From: Actinomycetota bacterium
GTDB lineage: Bacteria > Actinomycetota > Actinomycetes > Actinomycetales > Microbacteriaceae
Length of the DNA stretch: 64,000 nucleotides
Reading direction: 5' to 3'
Assembly (NCBI GenBank): GCA_009698805.1
Contig: WLPL01000001.1
Coordinates: 1 to 64,000 of the forward strand
Within the stretch, counting starts at the first letter, position 1, and each line of letters begins with the position of its first letter. A program made the position numbers and the translations under genes. The notes below the pieces were generated by a model. That model was not told the origin of the DNA and did no database searches. It saw only the letters and a list, made by a program, of their open reading frames with translations. Shown one piece after another: positions 59,315 through 64,000 of the stretch.

Positions 59315-60173
59315 CCCGATCGAAATCGAAGGCTGGAATCACATTTACTCGGGCAAGGTGCGCGACCTATACGAGAGCCTCGACCCAGCTCACAGCGATG
59401 TGCTGTTGGTTGTCGCCAGCGATCGAGTCAGCGCCTTCGACCACGTTCTAGAGCCTGAGATTACCGGCAAGGGCATTCACCTGACCACACTGACCAACTG
59501 GTGGTTTGCTCGCCTCGGAGTGCCAAACCACATCGACAACTCGGTTGCCGTGCCCGCAGTTGTTACTGGCCGAGCAACGGTCGCCAAAAAGCTAAAGATG
59601 TTCCCAATCGAGTGCGTCGTTCGCGGCTACATCTCTGGGTCGGGCTGGAAGGAATACCAGGAGCACGGCACGGTCTGCGGAATCAAGCTCCCGGCCGGCC
59701 TCACCTTTGGCGCGCAACTGCCCGAACCGATATTCACCCCGGCATTCAAAGCCGAACTCGGCGAGCACGACGAAAATATCAACTTCGAGCGAGTGGTCGA
59801 ACTCATCGGCATGGAGCACGCAACCGAACTCCGCGAGCTTTCGCTCACAATCTTTAACCGCGCGTCCGAGCTAGCCGAAAAGGCCGGTTTGATTCTGGCC
59901 GACACCAAGTTTGAATTTGGCACCGACCCGGCAACCGGAGTCATGACCCTCGGCGATGAAGTCTTGACTCCAGACTCAAGCCGATTCTGGGCCAGGTCGT
60001 CTTGGGAGCGCGGCGAGCGCAAAGACTCCTTTGACAAACAAATTGTGCGCAACTGGTTGGCTGACAACTGGGATCAAACCGGCGAACCACCAGCTTTGCC
60101 TGCAGAGATTGTTCAACAGACCTCGGCTAAATACGCCGAACTGGTCGAGCGTCTTACTTCTGCTGTTGCTTGA
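59307..60173 (+). CDS. purC: Phosphoribosylaminoimidazole-succinocarboxamide synthase
   Basis: Start at the ATG at 59307 inside the end of purD (the track shows a longer frame from 59043). 288 residues, the long form: HIYSGKVRDLYE, VASDRVSAFDHVL, ECVVRGYISGSGWKEYQ, ADTKFEFGTDP, and DEVLTPDSSRFW. Joins CAIR and aspartate. Converges with the DUF4287 gene, overlapping by 20 nt. Confidence 0.95.
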   Translation: MSDPIEIEGWNHIYSGKVRDLYESLDPAHSDVLLVVASDRVSAFDHVLEPEITGKGIHLTTLTNWWFARLGVPNHIDNSVAVPAVVTGRATVAKKLKMFPIECVVRGYISGSGWKEYQEHGTVCGIKLPAGLTFGAQLPEPIFTPAFKAELGEHDENINFERVVELIGMEHATELRELSLTIFNRASELAEKAGLILADTKFEFGTDPATGVMTLGDEVLTPDSSRFWARSSWERGERKDSFDKQIVRNWLADNWDQTGEPPALPAEIVQQTSAKYAELVERLTSAVA

Positions 60174-60360
60174 GGTAGTGGACTACCGCGTTAGCGTGAC
60201 CGTGGCCCATGCCATGCGCGGTCTTTAGCCACTCGACCTGCTCCATGTGCTTGAGCTCTAACTTGCTCGCAAGCAAGTCAAACCAATGCTGCATCGACTT
60301 GCCGTAGGTCTTTTCGATCGAGGGAAAGTAGGAGGCTGGGCCTTTTACTTTCTCGGTCAC
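60154..60360 (-). CDS. DUF4287 small protein
   Basis: 68 residues, GTG at 60360 overlapping the stop of the zinc-ribbon gene (TAGTG). KVKGPASYFPSIEKTYGKSMQHWFDLL and LKTAHGMGHGHANAVVHYL define DUF4287, often fused or next to DUF5655. Function unknown. The track shows it only as the end of a longer frame. Confidence 0.87.
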   Translation of the reverse strand: MTEKVKGPASYFPSIEKTYGKSMQHWFDLLASKLELKHMEQVEWLKTAHGMGHGHANAVVHYLKQQQK

Positions 60361-60737
60361 TAGTAACCGTAATAGCTTGACGTAGACGCCATCACACCAA
60401 TAATGACGCCGTAGATGATCTGGAGGCCGAGGAAGCCCCAACCAATGGCAACGCCCGCGACGGCAAGGCCGCGGCCGCCCTGACCAGTTCGCTTGATCTG
60501 GCCGAGTGCAACGTGGCCAAGGATCGCTCCAACCAGCGCCGTGCACCCGAGGATCGAAAGCACGAGACTGGCGATTGCAAGTCCATTGGTTTGTCCCGCT
60601 GGAGCAGGCTGTGCGTAGTTAGGAGCTGCTGGAGTAGCCTGCGGGGCAGCCTGAGGTGCTACACCCCTAGGTGTGCCACAGTTTGCGCAGAAGCTGGTTT
60701 CGGCCGCAAGAGCGGTTCCGCAATTAGTGCAATTCAT
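60360..60737 (-). CDS. Zinc-ribbon membrane protein with DUF4190 domain
   Basis: 125 residues. N-terminal zinc ribbon CTNCGTALAAETSFCANCG (four Cys), an Ala/Pro/Gln linker, then a two-helix DUF4190 domain (GLAIASLVLSILGCTALVGAILGHVALGQI and GLAVAGVAIGWGFLGLQIIYGVIIG). Strong SD AAAGGGG. Function unknown; co-transcribed with the DUF4287 gene. Confidence 0.88.
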   Translation of the reverse strand: MNCTNCGTALAAETSFCANCGTPRGVAPQAAPQATPAAPNYAQPAPAGQTNGLAIASLVLSILGCTALVGAILGHVALGQIKRTGQGGRGLAVAGVAIGWGFLGLQIIYGVIIGVMASTSSYYGY

Positions 60738-60788
60738 AAAAATCCCCTTTGTTGATTCTGATGAAAAGCATAGCGAATCGCGAGTTGC

Positions 60789-61826
60789 TTAGGCCATCAT
60801 CTCTCGAACCAGCGGAATCACCTTGGTGCCGTAAAGCTCGATGGACTTCATCAATTTGCTGTGGGGCATCGGGCCGTTGGAGTACTTCAGGTCGAAGCGA
60901 GTTGCGCCAACCGAGGTGAGAGCGTGAACGATCTTCTTGGCGACAGTCTCGGGTGAACCGCAGTAGACCGAGCCGTTGTAGGCCTCGTTCAAGAAGTGTT
61001 CCTTGGTCATCGGGCCCCAGCCGCGTTCGCGACCGATTCGGCCGAATCCTTCTTGGTAGTGCGGCCATAGCTCTTCGAGAGCCTGTTCGTCGGTTTCGGC
61101 GATGTGGCCGGGTGAGTGAATCGAAATCGGCAGCATCGCGTTACCGTGAAGGTCCATTTGCTCTTTATAGAGAACTGCGTATGGGTAGAAGCGCGCTGGG
61201 TCGCCGCCAATGATGGCGAGCGCTAGCGGAATGTTTAGTCGCGCGGCGCGAATCACAGATTCTGGGCTGCCACCAACACCAACACGGAGGCCCATGCGAC
61301 CGCGCTCGGTCTTTGGGTAAACCTCTTGGTTGTTGAGGGTTGGGGTGAAATTGCCTTGCCAGGTGACCGGCTTTTCGTCCCACAGCTTTACCAACAGCTC
61401 GAGCTTCTCTTCGAAAAGAGCTGAGTAGTCGCCGAGGTTGTAGCCGAACAGCGGAAACGATTCGGTGAATGAACCGCGGCCTGCTGTTATTTCGGCGCGT
61501 CCGTTCGATAGTGCGTCCAGGGTCGCAAATCGCTGGTAGACGCGAATCGGGTCTTCACTCGAAAGTACGGTTACGCCGGTGCCGAGGGTGATGTTTTTGG
61601 TGACGGTAGCGATGCCGGCGAGAACTGTGTCAGGCGCTGTGACGGCGAAGTCGTCGCGGTGGTGCTCCCCGATGTTGAAGTGATCGATACCTACTTCGTC
61701 GGCGGCAACCGCCTGAGCCACAACGTTTCTGAGTACTGCGCCCGCGGTCATCGGCTTACCGCCGTCGTCAATCGTCATGTCACCGAAGGTGTCCAAGCCA
61801 AATTTGAGTTCCGCAATGTTTGTCAT
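60789..61826 (-). CDS. LLM-class flavin-dependent oxidoreductase (luciferase-like)
   Basis: 345 residues, TIM-barrel monooxygenase type: FGLDTFGDM at the N terminus, DHFNIGEHHRDDFAVTAP, TVLSSEDPIRVYQRFATLDALSNGRAEITAGRGSF and a long insertion region before GGSPESVIRAAR. The FGLDTFGD start and GEHH motif mark the Atu2307/SP_0267 subgroup. Probably FMN-dependent; substrate unknown. Confidence 0.9.
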   Translation of the reverse strand: MTNIAELKFGLDTFGDMTIDDGGKPMTAGAVLRNVVAQAVAADEVGIDHFNIGEHHRDDFAVTAPDTVLAGIATVTKNITLGTGVTVLSSEDPIRVYQRFATLDALSNGRAEITAGRGSFTESFPLFGYNLGDYSALFEEKLELLVKLWDEKPVTWQGNFTPTLNNQEVYPKTERGRMGLRVGVGGSPESVIRAARLNIPLALAIIGGDPARFYPYAVLYKEQMDLHGNAMLPISIHSPGHIAETDEQALEELWPHYQEGFGRIGRERGWGPMTKEHFLNEAYNGSVYCGSPETVAKKIVHALTSVGATRFDLKYSNGPMPHSKLMKSIELYGTKVIPLVREMMA

Positions 61827-61864
61827 GCTTTAAGTAAATACCCTCTTGACGAGTTTTGTTCCAT

Positions 61865-63013
61865 CTAGTGGCGAATAAGTGTTCCGTTGCCATCAAGTGT
61901 TGAGTAGTGAATCCAGTCGACGCTCATGGAAGTTTGAGTTACTCCACTGCCAATCTGGTTACCGACGAAGGCTCCGCCCATGGCAACGTTCAGAATTAGG
62001 TACTGCTCGGAGTTGAAGACCCAGGTGTTTCCGCCGATTCCGCTCGCCTTCATCTGGTGATATTGAACGCCGTCCAAGTACCAGGTGATCTGGTTTGGGA
62101 TCCAGTCGATTCGGTAGGTGTGGTAGCCAGTGAAACCTCCGGCAATCGAGGTTGTGCTTCCCTGATTAAGGTAACCGGGACCGTGCAGGGTTCCCCAAAG
62201 CATGTTCGGCAGGTCACCCTTCCACTCGGCGATATCGATTTCGCCACACTGCGGCCAGTTCACGCTCGGCTGGTTAGCGCCGAGCATCCAAATTGCCGGC
62301 CATTGGCCCTGGCCACCCGATAGCTTGGCGCGCACCTCGATGCGTCCGTATTTGAAGCCGATTTTGCCAAGGGTAATTAGCTTCGCGCTCTTCCAGGTGC
62401 AAGTGCCGTAGTAACACGAGTAGTTGTCGCCCGCGACGGTTTTGAGGGCTGGGAGAACGAGGTTGCCCTGGCCATCGGTCTTCGCGGTTGTCGGTAAATA
62501 CCACTGACGTTCGTTGTTGCCCCAGCCAGGGTTGCCGATGTCGCTGCCGTCGCCCGTGCCAAAAGGTGAGGTGAGGTTGAAGTCCGAAGAATTCACACCG
62601 GTTCCGGAGGCCTCGTTGAACTCCTGTGACCAAAGGTATGGAGACGTTGGCGGAGTCGGTGGCACAGCTGTGCCGACGGTTACGGTTTTGGTGCGCGAGG
62701 TCAGCACCTTCTTGTTTGCAAACTTGAGCGACTCGATTGCGTAGAGACTAGAACCGTTGTCGCTCGCAAAGGTTTTGAGGGCCGGGGATTTTCCGGTCAA
62801 GATCCGATGGCCGGCTAAATACCAGGCGTAAGTTCTGGTTGATTTGAGGTTGGTGACCGCTGGGGTCAAGCGAACGATCACACCTGGCTGGATCGTAGCG
62901 GGAATGATTACGGCCTTGACGATTCGAGGCGAGGCATATGCCTGAGCCGACCCGCCCGCGATGGTTATAAGGAGAGCGGCTGATACCAGTGCTGATGCAA
63001 GTTTGCGAAACAA
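61865..63013 (-). CDS. Secreted GH16 glycoside hydrolase (beta-glucanase-like)
   Basis: TTG at 63013 is favoured (AAGGG 5 nt upstream, signal peptide MFRKLASALVSAALLITIAGGSAQA); the track start is 27 nt earlier. About 382 residues: signal peptide, an Ig-like region with an ATIQPGVIVRLTP pattern, then the GH16 domain with catalytic CGEIDIAEWKGD (ExDxxE), LSGGQGQWPAIWMLG and HTYRIDWIPNQITWYLDG. Hydrolyses beta-1,3 or beta-1,3-1,4 glucans outside the cell, feeding glucose oligomers to the glucosidases. Confidence 0.9.
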   Translation of the reverse strand: MFRKLASALVSAALLITIAGGSAQAYASPRIVKAVIIPATIQPGVIVRLTPAVTNLKSTRTYAWYLAGHRILTGKSPALKTFASDNGSSLYAIESLKFANKKVLTSRTKTVTVGTAVPPTPPTSPYLWSQEFNEASGTGVNSSDFNLTSPFGTGDGSDIGNPGWGNNERQWYLPTTAKTDGQGNLVLPALKTVAGDNYSCYYGTCTWKSAKLITLGKIGFKYGRIEVRAKLSGGQGQWPAIWMLGANQPSVNWPQCGEIDIAEWKGDLPNMLWGTLHGPGYLNQGSTTSIAGGFTGYHTYRIDWIPNQITWYLDGVQYHQMKASGIGGNTWVFNSEQYLILNVAMGGAFVGNQIGSGVTQTSMSVDWIHYSTLDGNGTLIRH

Positions 63014-63067
63014 AATAACCCTTCGGATTTCGCTTCGCACAAAGCCTATATATGTACCCTAAGCCAA

Positions 63068-63073
63068 TAGAGT
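63068..63073 (+). promoter_or_regulatory. -10 element, leaderless promoter of the Pr6Pr gene
   Basis: TAGAGT ends 6 nt before the ATG at 63080. Confidence 0.65.
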
Positions 63074-63079
63074 GAACCC

Positions 63080-63733
63080 ATGAACTCAACAACCTTGTTA
63101 AAAACCGCAGGATTTGTGCGAATCCTCACCGCCGCATCGCTGATTTTCGCCATGGGTTGGCAGATCACCGACCGCCTAGCCCACAATGTGTTTAGGCCGG
63201 GCGAGTACTTCGCCTACTTCACGATTGATTCGAGCATGGTTGCCGCGGTTGCCCTTGCTGTTGCTGGTGTCTGGGCATTGCAAGGTAAGGCAGAGACCGC
63301 GGTTATGAACCGTGTTCGCCTATCGGTTGCTACCTACGCGATCGTGGTAGGAGTGGTCTACAACGCACTTCTTCGAGGTCTACCAGGCTCCGCCGCAGAC
63401 GCTGGCTACGTTTGGCCTCAAGCTCCGAACGAGATTTTGCACGTGTGGGCGCTGGTTTTCATTTTTCTAGACTTCGCAATCATGACCTTTGCGAACCCAC
63501 CTCGGTTCAAGCAGATGTTCTGGGTTTGGGTATTCCCGCTCGCCTGGGTCCTCTTCACAATCATCCGTGGAATCTTCACCGGCTGGTGGCCTTACTGGTT
63601 CATCGATCCAAACGACCCGGGTGGGCTGCCACAGATGATCAAATACATTTTCGGCATCATGGCCTTCATGCTGGTTTCGGCAGTGATCGCTATCGCCGCA
63701 ATGAAGACAAACCTAATAAAGGCGAGAAAGTAG
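63080..63733 (+). CDS. Pr6Pr (FAR-17a/AIG1-like) membrane protein
   Basis: 217 residues, six helices. FFAYFTIDSSMVAAVAL-like FAYFTIDSS, YNALLRGLP, NEILHVWALVFIFLDF and RGIFTGWWPYWFIDPN are the Pr6Pr markers, including the conserved Thr and His. Related eukaryotic AIG1/ADTRP proteins are membrane threonine hydrolases of fatty-acid esters; the bacterial role is unknown. Confidence 0.88.
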   Translation: MNSTTLLKTAGFVRILTAASLIFAMGWQITDRLAHNVFRPGEYFAYFTIDSSMVAAVALAVAGVWALQGKAETAVMNRVRLSVATYAIVVGVVYNALLRGLPGSAADAGYVWPQAPNEILHVWALVFIFLDFAIMTFANPPRFKQMFWVWVFPLAWVLFTIIRGIFTGWWPYWFIDPNDPGGLPQMIKYIFGIMAFMLVSAVIAIAAMKTNLIKARK

Positions 63734-64000
63734 CCGGGCATAACGCCTAGCTAAACGATCTCCTTCGACGCGCCTGCGGTCGCTTAGTTCGGCCACGTCG
63801 TTCAAACAAACGGTCAAAATGCGCCCCCGGCGAATTAGAACCTGAGCCATGCCTCCAACCGAAGTTATGTCGTTGATGGCGATGTACTTGTAGGTCGAAC
63901 CCGTTACTAGTTCTGCTCGACCATTGCCAATCGCGGCAAGATTGTGAAGCCACTCGGGCACAATTTCGGTTGAGGTTCTAAAGCGTGAAGAGCTGACCTG
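63713..64000 (-). CDS. Truncated ORF of unknown function (continues past window end)
   Basis: The frame is open from 64000 to the stop at 63713; a GTG at 63961 could start an 82-residue protein, but the 13 codons upstream are also open, so it is probably the C-terminal part of a larger gene. PEWLHNLAAIGNGRAELVTGSTYKYIAIND has the look of a folded protein, and the end is Arg-rich. I do not recognise a family. It overlaps the Pr6Pr gene end by 21 nt in a convergent sense. Confidence 0.45.
   Translation of the reverse strand, partial: QVSSSRFRTSTEIVPEWLHNLAAIGNGRAELVTGSTYKYIAINDITSVGGMAQVLIRRGRILTVCLNDVAELSDRRRVEGDRLARRYARLLSRLY

Noticed and set aside
1-64000. CRISPR arrays, insertion sequences, prophage or large repeats
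   Set aside because: No regularly spaced repeats, transposase, integrase or phage genes were found anywhere in the window.

Overview
The window reads as a compact actinobacterial chromosome segment, most likely from a small-genome member of the Microbacteriaceae (freshwater Luna-type lineage, Rhodoluna/Aquiluna-like). This placement is inferred from the set of actinobacterial proteins (DUF3073, DUF3180, DUF4229, a 32-residue KR-rich ribosome-type protein, the purF-linked sterol-carrier protein, ClpC with a ClgR-type box), an archaeal-type aspartyl-tRNA synthetase, the full run of menaquinone genes, a heliorhodopsin, moderate GC and very tight packing. There is no rRNA gene to confirm it. Genes occupy nearly everything; neighbours in an operon usually overlap by 1-8 nt. 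The only gap over 300 nt (48489-48920) holds three tRNA genes and a terminator.

Layout. 1-4664: end of an alpha-glucoside locus (two tandem GH13 glucosidases, a heliorhodopsin in the same operon, tRNA-Tyr, a LacI-type regulator with its operator). 4665-6141: AT-richer pair of secreted proteins, one a CHAP amidase. 6202-12573: YajQ, an SPFH protein, and the operon menG / polyprenyl synthase / ferredoxin-NADP reductase / MFS. 12682-19810: menF, menD, menA, menE, menB, menC, so that with menG and the prenyl synthase most of classical menaquinone synthesis is here (MenH and the DHNA-CoA thioesterase are not). 19803-24195: histidine phosphatase, thioredoxin-like lipoprotein, CcdA, ResB and CcsB for cytochrome c maturation. 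24263-33176: aspS, vapBC, a redox protein, HAD phosphatase, an AqpS-like channel with arsC, an ArsR-fold regulator, proC, radA and small genes. 33180-37475: clpC with a ClgR-type box, then an AT-rich two-gene insert of unknown secreted/membrane proteins. 37314-46724: one long tilS-hpt-ftsH-folE-folP-folB-folK-DUF3180-DUF2520-panC-lysS operon. 46774-48838: pyrophosphatase, an NlpC/P60 cell-wall hydrolase and tRNA-Glu/Asp/Phe. 48921-53990: multidrug MFS with a stand-alone TipAS protein, an APC permease and a paired Fluc fluoride channel. 53987-60173: purM, purF, purD, purC and companions. 60154-64000: small unknowns, a luciferase-like oxidoreductase, a secreted GH16 enzyme, a Pr6Pr membrane protein and a truncated ORF.

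The most general signal is regulatory. At 19 gene starts a TANNNT -10 hexamer (CATAAT at one) ends exactly 6 or 7 nt before the start codon, which places the transcription start on the start codon itself: leaderless transcription. In the 17-nt menB/menC gap one palindromic heptamer TAGACTA serves as -10 in both directions with mirror-image spacing. Genes without this arrangement mostly show a clear Shine-Dalgarno. Other items of interest are the heliorhodopsin co-transcribed with sugar-degrading enzymes, the aquaporin whose second NPA lacks the filter arginine and sits before arsC, the ClgR box at clpC, and the two AT-rich islands of unknown secreted proteins.
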